Counted from the stretch's first letter, positions 17,459-26,010 are shown. The stretch: 45,928 nt of DNA from Chryseobacterium gleum (GCA_945869405.1 CAMBPD010000004.1:1-45928); one strand, 5' to 3'. The notes: generated by a model not told the origin, from the sequence alone. A program made the numbers and translations.

Positions 17459-19861
17459 ATGAAAAGTACACTTACCTTTATCTGCACTGCCCTGTTGGCA
17501 ATCTATTCAACCGTTGCCGGTGCGCAAGCAATTTTACCTTCCGCCTGGAATTTCGACGTGAACGCTCCAACCGGTTGGTCTGAATCTCTAGGTGCCAGCA
17601 ACACTCGCTATGCCAACGGTCAAAACGGACAGGCCTGTCGATTGGATGCAACCGGAGATTTGGTTCTTCTCGAGTTTGCCGAAGAACCCGGTGCGCTCAA
17701 CTACTATCTAAAAGGACAAAACAGCGGAGGTACATTTCAAGGCACCTTCACCATTCAGGAAAGTGTTGACGGAGTGAACTTCACTACGCTTCGCTCGCTT
17801 ATGGGCGGTGAACTTCCGGCTACTGCCTTTACAATGTTCACCGATAACCCTGCGGCAAGCACCCGTTACATCCGTTGGTTTTTCACCGAAAAGATATCTG
17901 GTCACAACGTGGCACTCGATGAGATTTCTCTGATTGCACCAACAGCGGGTACTGCGCAAGAAATCAATGTTACAGACGGCACCAATAACATCCCAAGCGG
18001 TTTCACCGTGTTCTTAGGCGATAATTTGGGACAACCTTTATTCATCGAAAACTTGGGCTCTGTCGCTTCGTTGGACATTACAAACATCGAAATATCCGGA
18101 ACGAATGCATCCGAATTCTCGGTTGCATTTGAGCCGTTTTCTGTTGCACCAAATGGCACAGGCATGGGCCTCGTATCTATCGATTTCACTCCTACTTTCA
18201 ACGGCTCACACTTTTGCACTGTAACCATCAGCAGCAACGACGTGAGCGAACCAACCTATGTGGTGAATTTGTATGCCATTTCGGGTGGGTTTGCAACTGA
18301 GCCTACTGCACAAGCCACATCGATCACATTCGACAACGTTCGTTCATGGGATTTCCAAACTACACTTGCCGCTGCTGCGCAACCCGCGGAAGGCTACATT
18401 GTGCTCCGCAAAAAAGGGTCACCTGTTAATGAATCACCTGTTGACGGCACAACGTATGTGCGAGGACAATGGATCGGCAATGCGCAAGTTGTATATGTTG
18501 GAGAGGCAGCTAGCTTTGATGCACGTGCCATCGAAGCAGGTTTTACTTACCACCTAGCAGCATTTGCATTCAATGGTCAGCTAGGATTCGAAAACTACCT
18601 GACTTCAAGCCCTACAACATCTACCGTCGACGCACCGGCATCAAATTTTGGTTCATTGTATAGCGCAATCAATGTGAGTAGTCCTTCATTGGTTACCGAT
18701 TTAACTGCGCTCATGAACCCGTCGAACTATTTCCAAGTGTATTACAGCAACTACATCAGCACGCTCGTAAACAATTTCTACGTGCGCGATACCGTGGTAA
18801 CAGGGGTTACACAAAGCATGGTTGAATGCCAGTATAGCGGTGTGCCTTATCTGTTTGAAGCGGGCTTCCAGTGGACCAGCCTCAGCCGCGAACACCACTA
18901 TCCGCAAAGCTGGATGCCAACCTACTTCGACGCTAGTTTCGATCAGTCTTTTGAAGTAAGCGACTTGCACAACCTGTCGCCTGTTTTTCAAAATGAAGTG
19001 AACGCTGTAAGAAGCAACAATCCTTACGGAGAAGTTGTAACACCTACCAGCACCTTTGAAGATTGCATGCTTGGAGCAAACAACCTCGGCCAAACAGTGT
19101 ATGAAATGCGGGAGAGTTATAAAGGAAATTCAGCTCGCGCTATCATGTACCAAGCAACCAAGAACAACACATCTACTGCAGACTTCAGTCTTCCAGAACA
19201 GATTTCTATCGTCATTCAATATGGACAGAGTGAACAACTGTTGAAGCAGTGGCATTTCCAAGACCTGCCAGACAGTTGGGAGATCACGCGCAACGAATAC
19301 ATTCAATACGAGCAGCACAACCGCAATGCGTTTATCGACCAGGTTAGCTACCCATGCTACATCCGCTTTGCAGATCTCACTCCTTTTAGCCCTGAATTTA
19401 TATTCAACAATACCACACTCACTTGCATTGACCCAGCACAGAGCTATCAGTGGTATTTGGATGGTAACCCAATTGAAGAAGCTACATCAGCCACTTACGA
19501 TTGGACAACCGCGGGTAACTACAGCGTAGAAATTCAGCAGTTCGATCAGTGCCCATCCTTCACTTCTAGCGCCTCATTGGTAGGCACTGCAGTAGAAGAA
19601 ACCATGGGCGTTCAATTCGATCTTTCTGTATTCCCAAATCCTTCCGAAGGCCGTGTGGTTGTGAAAACACATGCGTCACGTCCAACAACTGCACAAATGA
19701 ACGTGCTCGACATGACCGGTAAAGTTGTATTCACTTCCAATGAAAACCTGAATGGAGGATTGAATCTGATTGCCATCGACGAAGAAATCAGCGCCGGTGT
19801 TTATACAGTAGAAATTCGCAGTGGTGAGTCGGCTCAGACAACACGTCTCGTTATTCGTTAA
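17459..19861 (+). CDS. Secreted endonuclease I family DNase with T9SS type A signal
   Basis: 800 residues. Signal peptide to about residue 23 (VAGAQA). Residues about 24-165 look like a beta-sandwich. About 168-275 is a choice-of-anchor/ASPM-SPD2-Hydin-like domain (GQPLFIENLGSVASLDITNI). About 278-395 is fibronectin-like. The catalytic part (about 400-655) carries endonuclease I hallmarks: SREHHYPQSWM near residue 475, SDLHNLSPVFQNEVNAVRSN from about 500, then NPYGEV, ARAIMYQATK, and SWEITRNEYIQYEQHNRNAF with FIDQ. In this family such His/Asn/Arg motifs bind a divalent metal and cleave DNA (some members also RNA). An Ig-like segment (about 665-710) precedes a sorting domain (VFPNPSEGRVVV ... 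ISAGVYTVEI). It probably attacks extracellular DNA at the cell surface. Operonic with the TonB receptor. Confidence 0.88.
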   Translation: MKSTLTFICTALLAIYSTVAGAQAILPSAWNFDVNAPTGWSESLGASNTRYANGQNGQACRLDATGDLVLLEFAEEPGALNYYLKGQNSGGTFQGTFTIQESVDGVNFTTLRSLMGGELPATAFTMFTDNPAASTRYIRWFFTEKISGHNVALDEISLIAPTAGTAQEINVTDGTNNIPSGFTVFLGDNLGQPLFIENLGSVASLDITNIEISGTNASEFSVAFEPFSVAPNGTGMGLVSIDFTPTFNGSHFCTVTISSNDVSEPTYVVNLYAISGGFATEPTAQATSITFDNVRSWDFQTTLAAAAQPAEGYIVLRKKGSPVNESPVDGTTYVRGQWIGNAQVVYVGEAASFDARAIEAGFTYHLAAFAFNGQLGFENYLTSSPTTSTVDAPASNFGSLYSAINVSSPSLVTDLTALMNPSNYFQVYYSNYISTLVNNFYVRDTVVTGVTQSMVECQYSGVPYLFEAGFQWTSLSREHHYPQSWMPTYFDASFDQSFEVSDLHNLSPVFQNEVNAVRSNNPYGEVVTPTSTFEDCMLGANNLGQTVYEMRESYKGNSARAIMYQATKNNTSTADFSLPEQISIVIQYGQSEQLLKQWHFQDLPDSWEITRNEYIQYEQHNRNAFIDQVSYPCYIRFADLTPFSPEFIFNNTTLTCIDPAQSYQWYLDGNPIEEATSATYDWTTAGNYSVEIQQFDQCPSFTSSASLVGTAVEETMGVQFDLSVFPNPSEGRVVVKTHASRPTTAQMNVLDMTGKVVFTSNENLNGGLNLIAIDEEISAGVYTVEIRSGESAQTTRLVIR

Positions 19862-19880
19862 ACGAACTTTCACACTATTA

Positions 19881-19916
19881 AAAAAAGCCGATTCCAAATG
19901 GAGGCGGCTTTTTTTA
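19881..19916. terminator. Bidirectional terminator between the nuclease gene and rlmH
   Basis: AAAAAAGCCG pairs with CGGCTTTTTT around a 14-base inner part, with T-runs on both strands. It lies 20 bases after the nuclease stop. On the minus strand it is about 80 bases after rlmH, so it can serve both convergent genes. Confidence 0.8.
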
Positions 19917-19926
19917 TTGGTCATAT

Positions 19927-19976
19927 GGACGCATTCCTATGCGTCCCTGTCCCGACAATCACATGGTGACCTGTCG
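19927..19976. repeat. Two adjacent palindromic hairpins (REP-like candidate)
   Basis: First hairpin: GGACGCAT TCCT ATGCGTCC (19927-19946), a perfect 8-bp stem with a 4-base loop. Second: outer stem CGACA/TGTCG and inner stem TCAC/GTGA around ATG (19953-19976). Neither has a U-tract. They sit between convergent genes, a typical place for dispersed palindromic repeats. Only one copy of this pair was noticed in the window, so repeat status is inferred. Confidence 0.4.
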
Positions 19977-19992
19977 TAATAATCAGGACCCC

Positions 19993-20463
19993 TCAATCAT
20001 GATGATAACTCTCTCCCTTCAAAATCGTGTGCGCGCGATACAGCTGCTCCACGAGCAACAGACGGATCATCTCGTGCGAGAAGGTCATTTTCGAAAAAGA
20101 AATCTTACCATTGGCGCGCGCATACATTGCATCAGAAAACCCGAAGGCTCCACCGATGATGAGAACGAGTTGTTTCACACCACTGTTCATGCGGCGTTGC
20201 AGCATTTCGGCAAAACCACGTGAAGAAAAATGATCCCCGTTTTCATCGAGGAGCAACACGAAGTCATCCGACTTGATTTGCTTCATGAGCACTTCACCTT
20301 CGCGCTCCTTTAAGACTTCAGATGAAATTCCCTTTGCAGGAACGTCGGGCAACTCCTTGTATTCAACCTTTGCGTAATGCTTAAGTCGGTCTTGGTAAAT
20401 AGCGATGCCTTCGCGCAGATAAGACGCGCTGGTTTTACCCAATGTGAGAATAATAATCTTCAA
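19993..20463 (-). CDS. rlmH: 23S rRNA (pseudouridine1915-N3)-methyltransferase RlmH, TTG start
   Basis: SPOUT-class enzyme that methylates pseudouridine 1915 in helix 69 of 23S rRNA, using SAM. With the TTG start at 20463 the protein has 156 residues, the standard RlmH length, and begins at the conserved LKIIILTLGKT strand. The SAM knot is visible: VLLLDENGDHFSS, LVLIIGGAFGFSD, then SFSKMTFSHEMIR with RLLLVEQLYRA. An in-frame ATG at 20514 would add 17 unrelated residues and overlap pdxA by 35 bases, while the TTG leaves a 16-base gap. Third gene of the pepA-pdxA-rlmH operon. Confidence 0.94.
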   Translation of the reverse strand: MKIIILTLGKTSASYLREGIAIYQDRLKHYAKVEYKELPDVPAKGISSEVLKEREGEVLMKQIKSDDFVLLLDENGDHFSSRGFAEMLQRRMNSGVKQLVLIIGGAFGFSDAMYARANGKISFSKMTFSHEMIRLLLVEQLYRAHTILKGESYHHD

Positions 20464-20479
20464 TGGATGAAGTGAAGGA

Positions 20480-21553
20480 TCATTCGCGTTGATCGTCTTT
20501 CGAATCTCGCACATCTTGCCGGCGCAGTGGATTCAAACCATAGTCGCGAAAGAGTTTGCGCTGCTTGTATACATCACATGCTGTGAAGATTGCGGCTCTT
20601 AGCGATGACTCATCGGCAACGCCTTGACCGGCAATGTCGAAGCACGTGCCATGATCTGGTGAGGTACGCACCACTGGCAAGCCGGCAGTGAAGTTCACTC
20701 CATTGTCGAAGGCCAAGGCTTTGAAGGGCGCCAATCCTTGATCGTGATACATTGCAAGCACAGCATCAAAGCGCTTGTAACCGCCACTACCAAAAAAGCC
20801 ATCGGCACCATAAGGTCCATACACCATCATTCCCTTATCGAATGCCTCGCGCACGGCAGGAATAATTACGTCTTTCTCTTCTGAGCCCAGCAGGCCATTG
20901 TCGCCAGCATGAGGGTTCAACCCAAGAACTGCAATACGCGGACGATTCATACCGAAGTCCTTCACCAACGATTCATTCATGAGCCTTAATTTCTCGTGAA
21001 TAAGCTCTTTAGTGATGTGCTGAGCCACATCCTTCAAGGGTACATGACCTGTAACAATTCCTACACGCAGGGTATCACTCACTAGAAACATCAACACCTT
21101 TTCTGTATTGGCAAACTTGGCGAGATACTCTGTGTGTCCCGGAAAATTGAAGCTTTCGCTTTGGATAGTGTCTTTATTGATGGGCGATGTAACGATTACA
21201 TCCACCTTGTTACTAGCCAAGTCATTTACTGCTGCCTCTAGACTTTTAAATGCAAACATTCCGGCGTCCTTAGTGGGTTTGCCAAACTCGACTTTACCAT
21301 TGAAGTCTTTCCAAATGTTCACCAGGTTGACCTTTTTAGCAATGGCTTCGGATGCACTCTCCACGGTATTGAATTGGAAGTCTTCAACGTTCACGCATTT
21401 ACGATGGGCTTTTACTACCTCTGGATGGGCATACAAAATGGGCGTAATTGATTCTACCATGCGCGGATCAGAAAAGACCTTGATTACGGTTTCCAATCCG
21501 ACACCATTTATGTCGCCGCTTGTTACGGCAACGCGTATTCTTTGCTCACTCAT
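20480..21553 (-). CDS. pdxA: 4-hydroxythreonine-4-phosphate dehydrogenase
   Basis: NAD-dependent oxidation of 4-phosphohydroxy-L-threonine in the DXP-dependent pyridoxal 5'-phosphate pathway. 357 residues, slightly longer than the usual 330, with a basic tail (QRKLFRDYGLNPLRRQDV). Motifs: VAVTSGDINGVGLE at the N terminus, SPINKDTIQ and GHTEYLAKF with a metal-ligand His, LGLNPHAGDNGLLG, and MYHDQGLAPFKAL. It follows pepA by 13 bases and precedes rlmH by 16. The pairing with PepA and RlmH has no obvious pathway logic. Confidence 0.95.
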   Translation of the reverse strand: MSEQRIRVAVTSGDINGVGLETVIKVFSDPRMVESITPILYAHPEVVKAHRKCVNVEDFQFNTVESASEAIAKKVNLVNIWKDFNGKVEFGKPTKDAGMFAFKSLEAAVNDLASNKVDVIVTSPINKDTIQSESFNFPGHTEYLAKFANTEKVLMFLVSDTLRVGIVTGHVPLKDVAQHITKELIHEKLRLMNESLVKDFGMNRPRIAVLGLNPHAGDNGLLGSEEKDVIIPAVREAFDKGMMVYGPYGADGFFGSGGYKRFDAVLAMYHDQGLAPFKALAFDNGVNFTAGLPVVRTSPDHGTCFDIAGQGVADESSLRAAIFTACDVYKQRKLFRDYGLNPLRRQDVRDSKDDQRE

Positions 21554-21566
21554 TCTATTGATTGGC

Positions 21567-23003
21567 TTAACAGTAATTCTTGTTTATGAAATCGTACAAC
21601 AAGCGCACACCTACGCCCGATCCGCCCTTGGTGCGATAAGCGCTTGCGCTGTTGCTGTATGCGGGTCCGGCAATGTCAATATGAATCCACGGATAATCCG
21701 TAAAATGTTCTAAAAACTTAGCTGCGGAAATTTGTCCGGCGTATGGCCCACCCAAATTTTTCAGGTCTGCAACATCACTCTTCATCTCGTCGCCATAATC
21801 CTTCCAAAGCGGAAACTGAACGGTGCGTTCCCACACTTGCATGCCGCTTTCAGCCAGCTGATCCATCACGTTGCGCTCGGCTGTGCCCATGACTGCGCTT
21901 GCATACGTACCGATAGCGCGCACTGCAGCACCCGTTAAGGTTGCCAAATCAATGCACACCTCAGGCTTGTATTGTTGCGCCCAAACAAGCGCATCGGCCA
22001 AGATGAGACGGCCTTCAGCGTCCGTATTTAATACTTCTACTGTTGTTCCATCGCTGATGGTAATTACATCTTGCGGACAAACGGCATTCATTCCGGGTCG
22101 GTTGTCGGTTGAGGGAACCAAACCAATAACGTGGACCGGCAACTGATTCTTCGCAATGGCCATCATTGCGCCTACTACCGCAGCACCGCCGCTCATATCG
22201 CACTTCATTTCATCCATGCTATTGGGTGTTGGCTTTAGGCTCAAGCCTCCAGTATCGAACACCACACCCTTACCAACAAGTACGATTGGTTTCTTGTTGC
22301 GAGCCTTCTCTGGCTTGTACTCCATGATAGTGAACGTTGGCGGATCAATACTTCCTGCGTTCACAGCAAGCAGACCACCCATCTTTTTAGCTTCAATTTC
22401 TTTCTTGCCAAGCACTTTCACACTGAAGCCGGACTCCTTTCCAACCTTCTGCATTTCTTTCGAAAACTGCACAGCCGTGAGAAAGGAAACAGGTTCATTG
22501 ATCAAGGTACGTGCTACCAAAGTAGCCTCTACCAAGTGCTGCAATGACTCAGCATCTTTGGCGGTTACATACTTGTCTGCGATATGAATTGTGCTGAGGG
22601 AATTCTGGCGCTTCTTTTTGTCTTTGAAATACTTCAAAAACTGATAATTAGCCAATGCAATTCCTTCGGCCAGTGCAAGCGACAATTCCTTTTCGCCTGT
22701 TAGGTTGTTGATGCACACTTCGACCGACTTTGCGGCATTCAATGCACTAAGCAGCGATGCTCCCTTCATGCGCAACTTCTCGAGTGCTTCGGGGGTTGCA
22801 GCTTCCTTTTTGATGGGTAAATAGTAATTGAACAAACCCAACTCCTGCAGGGTAATTACGTCCTTCTCGTGTTCAATTTCCTTTTTGAAAAACGATAGCT
22901 GCTGCTTGTCGAGATCCGTGAGCTTCGAAGGCTCATCGCTGTAGAAAATGGTAATGCCTGATGCATTGAGCAATGCGCTCTTGGCCGATTTTAACTGTGT
23001 CAT
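21567..23003 (-). CDS. pepA: Leucyl aminopeptidase family M17
   Basis: Zinc/manganese-dependent cytosolic aminopeptidase removing N-terminal residues from peptides. 478 residues. The N-terminal macro-like domain (to about 165) is divergent, as usual. The C-terminal catalytic domain carries VLVGKGVVFDTGGLSLKP (metal-ligand Lys and Asp), MKCDMSGGAAV, and the signature NTDAEGRL near residue 325, then DLATLTGA. All expected metal ligands appear to be present. It heads the pepA-pdxA-rlmH operon, behind an exact TACCTTTG promoter element. Confidence 0.95.
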   Translation of the reverse strand: MTQLKSAKSALLNASGITIFYSDEPSKLTDLDKQQLSFFKKEIEHEKDVITLQELGLFNYYLPIKKEAATPEALEKLRMKGASLLSALNAAKSVEVCINNLTGEKELSLALAEGIALANYQFLKYFKDKKKRQNSLSTIHIADKYVTAKDAESLQHLVEATLVARTLINEPVSFLTAVQFSKEMQKVGKESGFSVKVLGKKEIEAKKMGGLLAVNAGSIDPPTFTIMEYKPEKARNKKPIVLVGKGVVFDTGGLSLKPTPNSMDEMKCDMSGGAAVVGAMMAIAKNQLPVHVIGLVPSTDNRPGMNAVCPQDVITISDGTTVEVLNTDAEGRLILADALVWAQQYKPEVCIDLATLTGAAVRAIGTYASAVMGTAERNVMDQLAESGMQVWERTVQFPLWKDYGDEMKSDVADLKNLGGPYAGQISAAKFLEHFTDYPWIHIDIAGPAYSNSASAYRTKGGSGVGVRLLYDFINKNYC

Positions 23004-23026
23004 CCTTACTTGGTCAATTAACTGCT

Positions 23027-23034
23027 CAAAGGTA
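23027..23034 (-). promoter_or_regulatory. Promoter -7 element (TACCTTTG) of the pepA operon
   Basis: Exact TAnnTTTG match, 23 bases before the pepA ATG at 23003. No TTG at the standard upstream spacing. A strong hairpin (23052-23080) lies 17 bases further upstream. Confidence 0.5.
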
Positions 23035-23051
23035 ATTAGAGCAGCCTGCCA

Positions 23052-23080
23052 TTCACGCTCCTTCGGTCATAGAGCGTGAA
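23052..23080. other. Strong inverted repeat between queG and pepA
   Basis: Perfect 9-bp stem TTCACGCTC/GAGCGTGAA with an 11-base loop. It lies about 125 bases after queG and just upstream of the pepA promoter. No U-tract on either strand, so it is not a standard terminator. It could be an operator, an RNA end or a dispersed palindrome. Confidence 0.5.
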
Positions 23081-23203
23081 AATAAATATGATTTCTGAAA
23101 ATAACTCTTACACTTTTAGGGGTTAATTGCTCACCGCCCGCTCATTCAACCACCTTTCCTGTGCATTGAAAATATATTCTGACTAGATGACTGACCAATC
23201 AGA

Positions 23204-24166
23204 TTACGGTTCGTTTTTGGTGGGGGCCTTCATCAACGTAGCGTTTCTTCTCAACCCATCCATTCCCTTTCGCTTCAAGGGCGACCTGCGCGCAATGTTG
23301 GCAAACACTTCTTCAGACAAGTCGCGCCATTCCCCCGACGACATGTTGAGCAATTGCATGCGAGGTGTAAAGTGTTGTTCCGTATTCACAACTGAAAAGC
23401 GATTCCAGGGGCAAACATCCTGGCACACATCGCATCCGAAAAGCCAACCGTCCATCTTCGAAATCCATTCCGCAGGTAATTCCTTCTTCAACTCGATGGT
23501 GAAATACGAAATACACTTGCTTCCGTCCACCACGTATGGCTCTGTGATTGCTTCGGTTGGGCAGGCATCGATACACGCTCTGCACGTTCCACAGTGGTCT
23601 TGCACAGGCCCATCAACGGCTAATTCCAAGTCGATTATTAGTTCGGCGATAAAAAAAAACGACCCTTGCCGCTTGTTTATGAGGTTGGCATTTTTTCCGA
23701 CCCACCCCAAACCACTTCGCTTTGCCCAAGCCTTTTCTAACACTGGGGCGGAATCAACAAATGCCCTTCCGTCTACATCACCGATATGGGCGCGCATATC
23801 TTCTAGCAAGGTCTTTAAACGCTCCTTCACCACCAAGTGGTAATCGTCGCCCCAAGCATACTTTGAAATCTTCAGGGCGCCATCGGCAATTGCAGTGGAG
23901 GGATCGGGAAAGTAGTTGAATAGCAGAGAAACTACTGAGCGAGCGCCAGGCACGAGTATGCGAGGATCAAGGCGCATATCGAAATGATTCTGCATGTAAT
24001 TCATCTCACCTTGCATCCCTTTATTCAACCATGCCTCCAAGCGTGGAACTTCTTCGGTGAGCAATTCTGCCCTTGAAACTCCGCAGAACGAGAAACCAAG
24101 TTCCAACGCCCTTTGCTTTATCCAACTGGCGTTCTCGCTAGCTTGCAATTCAGAATGCGTGGCCAT
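23204..24166 (-). CDS. queG: Epoxyqueuosine reductase
   Basis: Last step of queuosine synthesis in tRNA: reduction of epoxyqueuosine with cobalamin and two [4Fe-4S] clusters. 320 residues. The cluster motifs are plain: CGTCRACIDACPTEAI near residues 190-206 and CDVCQDVCPWN near 245-256. Upstream are GFSFCGVSRAE and the KNANLINKRQGSFFF segment of the cobalamin-binding domain. The ATG shares one base with the ruvB stop codon (TAATG), which indicates translational coupling. Third gene of the barrel protein-ruvB-queG operon. Confidence 0.95.
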   Translation of the reverse strand: MATHSELQASENASWIKQRALELGFSFCGVSRAELLTEEVPRLEAWLNKGMQGEMNYMQNHFDMRLDPRILVPGARSVVSLLFNYFPDPSTAIADGALKISKYAWGDDYHLVVKERLKTLLEDMRAHIGDVDGRAFVDSAPVLEKAWAKRSGLGWVGKNANLINKRQGSFFFIAELIIDLELAVDGPVQDHCGTCRACIDACPTEAITEPYVVDGSKCISYFTIELKKELPAEWISKMDGWLFGCDVCQDVCPWNRFSVVNTEQHFTPRMQLLNMSSGEWRDLSEEVFANIARRSPLKRKGMDGLRRNATLMKAPTKNEP

Positions 24167-25185
24167 TAAAACAATTCTCCTAAACGGTTTCCTTTGTTTC
24201 TTCCGAGGTGTTTATAGGCCAGCTCTGTGACTTGTCGGCCACGTGGAGTTCGCATAATAAACCCTTCCTGTATGAGATAGGGTTCATACACCTCTTCTAT
24301 TGTCCCTGAATCTTCCCCAACAGCCGTGGCCACGGTGGTCAGTCCTACGGGGCCACCATTGAACTTGTCCATTATGGTAAATAGAATTTTATGATCCATT
24401 TCATCGAGACCATGGGTATCGACGTTGAGTGCGTTCAGTGCAAACTGAGTAATGTCGAGGTCGCATTTTCCATTGCCTTTAATTTGCGCAAAGTCTCTTA
24501 CTCTTCTCAACAACGCATTCGCAATTCTTGGTGTACCCCTGCTTCTGCGCGCAACCTCGTATGCTGCATCTTCCAAGATTTCCATTTTCAAAATATCCGC
24601 GCTTCGTTGCACTATATCGGTCAGTGTGCGCGCATCATAATAGGATAGGCGGGCATTGATACCGAAACGCGCTCTCAACGGCGCTGTGAGTAGGCCGCTT
24701 CGCGTGGTAGCACCAATAAGCGTGAACGGATTGAGTTTGATCTGCACCGAGCGCGCATTGGGTCCTGTATCGATCATTAAATCGATACAATAATCTTCCA
24801 TTGCTGAATAAAGATATTCCTCCACAATCGGACTCAAGCGATGTATCTCATCAATGAACAAGATGTCGTTATTCTCGAGGTTTGTGAGCAAACCCGCTAG
24901 GTCGGCAGGCTTGTCGAGCACCGGACCAGAGGTGGTCTTAATGCTCACTCCCATTTCATTTGCGATAATATACCCCAGCGTTGTCTTACCCAAGCCAGGT
25001 GGGCCATGCAACAATACATGGTCCAATGCCTCCTCTCGCAATTTTGCTGCCTTTACAAATACCTCCAAATTCTCAAGCACTTGTCTTTGCCCTGTAAAGT
25101 CTTCGAACGATTTCGGTCGCAACACTTTTTCTAAGTCCTTCTCCGGACTGTCGGCTTCGTCACGAATATTAAAAGAATCGCTCAT
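24166..25185 (-). CDS. ruvB: Holliday junction branch migration helicase RuvB
   Basis: AAA+ motor that drives branch migration with RuvA. 339 residues. [11 protein letters not shown] at the N terminus, Walker A GPPGLGKT (residues 61-68), Walker [12 protein letters not shown] (107-117), the sensor/arginine-finger region [18 protein letters not shown], and the C-terminal winged helix ending in [16 protein letters not shown]. It starts nine bases after the barrel-protein stop and is coupled to queG by TAATG. No ruvA or ruvC nearby, which is common in this phylum. Confidence 0.97.
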   Translation of the reverse strand: MSDSFNIRDEADSPEKDLEKVLRPKSFEDFTGQRQVLENLEVFVKAAKLREEALDHVLLHGPPGLGKTTLGYIIANEMGVSIKTTSGPVLDKPADLAGLLTNLENNDILFIDEIHRLSPIVEEYLYSAMEDYCIDLMIDTGPNARSVQIKLNPFTLIGATTRSGLLTAPLRARFGINARLSYYDARTLTDIVQRSADILKMEILEDAAYEVARRSRGTPRIANALLRRVRDFAQIKGNGKCDLDITQFALNALNVDTHGLDEMDHKILFTIMDKFNGGPVGLTTVATAVGEDSGTIEEVYEPYLIQEGFIMRTPRGRQVTELAYKHLGRNKGNRLGELF

Positions 25186-25194
25186 AGATTATTC

Positions 25195-25842
25195 TTAATT
25201 GGTAATGTTGCTGCCTTCACTGCTCTTGTAGCGCCTATAAATTTCGTCAAATATCAGTCTCACACGCAATGCGTAGATAGGCGAAGTGAATTGCTGTTCA
25301 ATATCGCGGTTGTTTTTGAGCATAATTCTATAGCCCATGCCAGCACCAACTCCGATTAATTTCAGGATTTTAAACTCGAAGGCCATCCCGGGTTCATAGA
25401 CAACCACTGGGCCTTTGCTGAAATTGCGCCTTCCCGTCTCCGAATCATAACACAGAAAACTGTTTCCTATGCCAAACTGAATTGGGGTGGAAACAACCCA
25501 AGGACCACGCTGATAGAAACTATACTCTACGAATGGCGCGATGTAATTCATTCGGATGTCAGCCCGCACCAATTCACCCTCAAAGATGACTTCCTCGGTT
25601 AGCTCTGTCCCAATGAAATTATATCCCAAGCCAACACTGAGTCTTGTGCCGAAATTGACGCCCCCCTTAACGCCATATACGGTTGCAGTTGTCCCGGTAA
25701 TAAAGGAATTGCGGGTTTCGAATTTAATACTGGGTGATACTCGTTGTCTAAAAACAAATCGCAACGAATCGACAAGATTTATGGTTTGTGCATTCGTGCA
25801 ACAAAAAATCAATACGAACAACGCAAACAAAAAACCACGCAT
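25195..25842 (-). CDS. Predicted outer-membrane beta-barrel protein of unknown function
   Basis: 215 residues. Signal peptide MRGFLFALFVLIFCCTNAQ, then alternating amphipathic strands with many aromatic and Gly residues (VGLGYNFIGTEL, IAPFVEYSFYQRGPW, IGVGAGMGYRIML). This matches an 8- to 10-strand outer-membrane barrel, though I recognise no named family. It is the first gene of an operon with ruvB and queG, nine bases before ruvB. The promoter element TACCTTTG ends only five bases before the ATG, so the mRNA may be leaderless. A functional link to recombination or tRNA modification is not evident. Confidence 0.75.
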   Translation of the reverse strand: MRGFLFALFVLIFCCTNAQTINLVDSLRFVFRQRVSPSIKFETRNSFITGTTATVYGVKGGVNFGTRLSVGLGYNFIGTELTEEVIFEGELVRADIRMNYIAPFVEYSFYQRGPWVVSTPIQFGIGNSFLCYDSETGRRNFSKGPVVVYEPGMAFEFKILKLIGVGAGMGYRIMLKNNRDIEQQFTSPIYALRVRLIFDEIYRRYKSSEGSNITN

Positions 25843-25847
25843 GTATG

Positions 25848-25855
25848 CAAAGGTA
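25848..25855 (-). promoter_or_regulatory. Promoter -7 element (TACCTTTG), possibly leaderless
   Basis: Exact TAnnTTTG match ending five bases before the ATG at 25842. If transcription starts 4-6 bases after the G, as is usual for this element, the first nucleotide of the mRNA is at or next to the start codon. Confidence 0.55.
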
Positions 25856-25963
25856 TAGAATGAAACCGCCCATGTTTAATATCCTTAAACCACCTCCATT
25901 TCATTTACGAGAATTAAGGAGAAATGGACTGCGCACAAAAGAAACACAAGCCCCTATTCTAAA

Positions 25964-25990
25964 CAAAAAAGACCCACCTTGAGGCGGGTC
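25964..25990 (-). terminator. Terminator of the act-cta respiratory operon
   Basis: Stem GACCCGCC/GGUGGGUC on the minus strand (one G-U pair, loop UCAA) followed by TTTTTTG. It starts 20 bases after the ctaD stop. On the plus strand the same stem has an A-C mismatch, so the minus strand is the likely one, although TTTTG follows there too. Confidence 0.8.
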
Positions 25991-26010
25991 TTTTGTATTT
26001 ATTCGAGCTT

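Noticed and set aside
14710-19861. SusC/SusD pair for polysaccharide uptake
   Set aside because: The receptor is SusC-like, but the partner gene carries endonuclease I motifs and a T9SS signal, not a lipoprotein signal or SusD/RagB helical repeats.
21108-21713. A 201-codon open frame on the plus strand
   Set aside because: It spans the antisense of the pdxA 5' part and the pepA 3' end; both of those are clear family members, and the plus frame has no recognisable domain or promoter.
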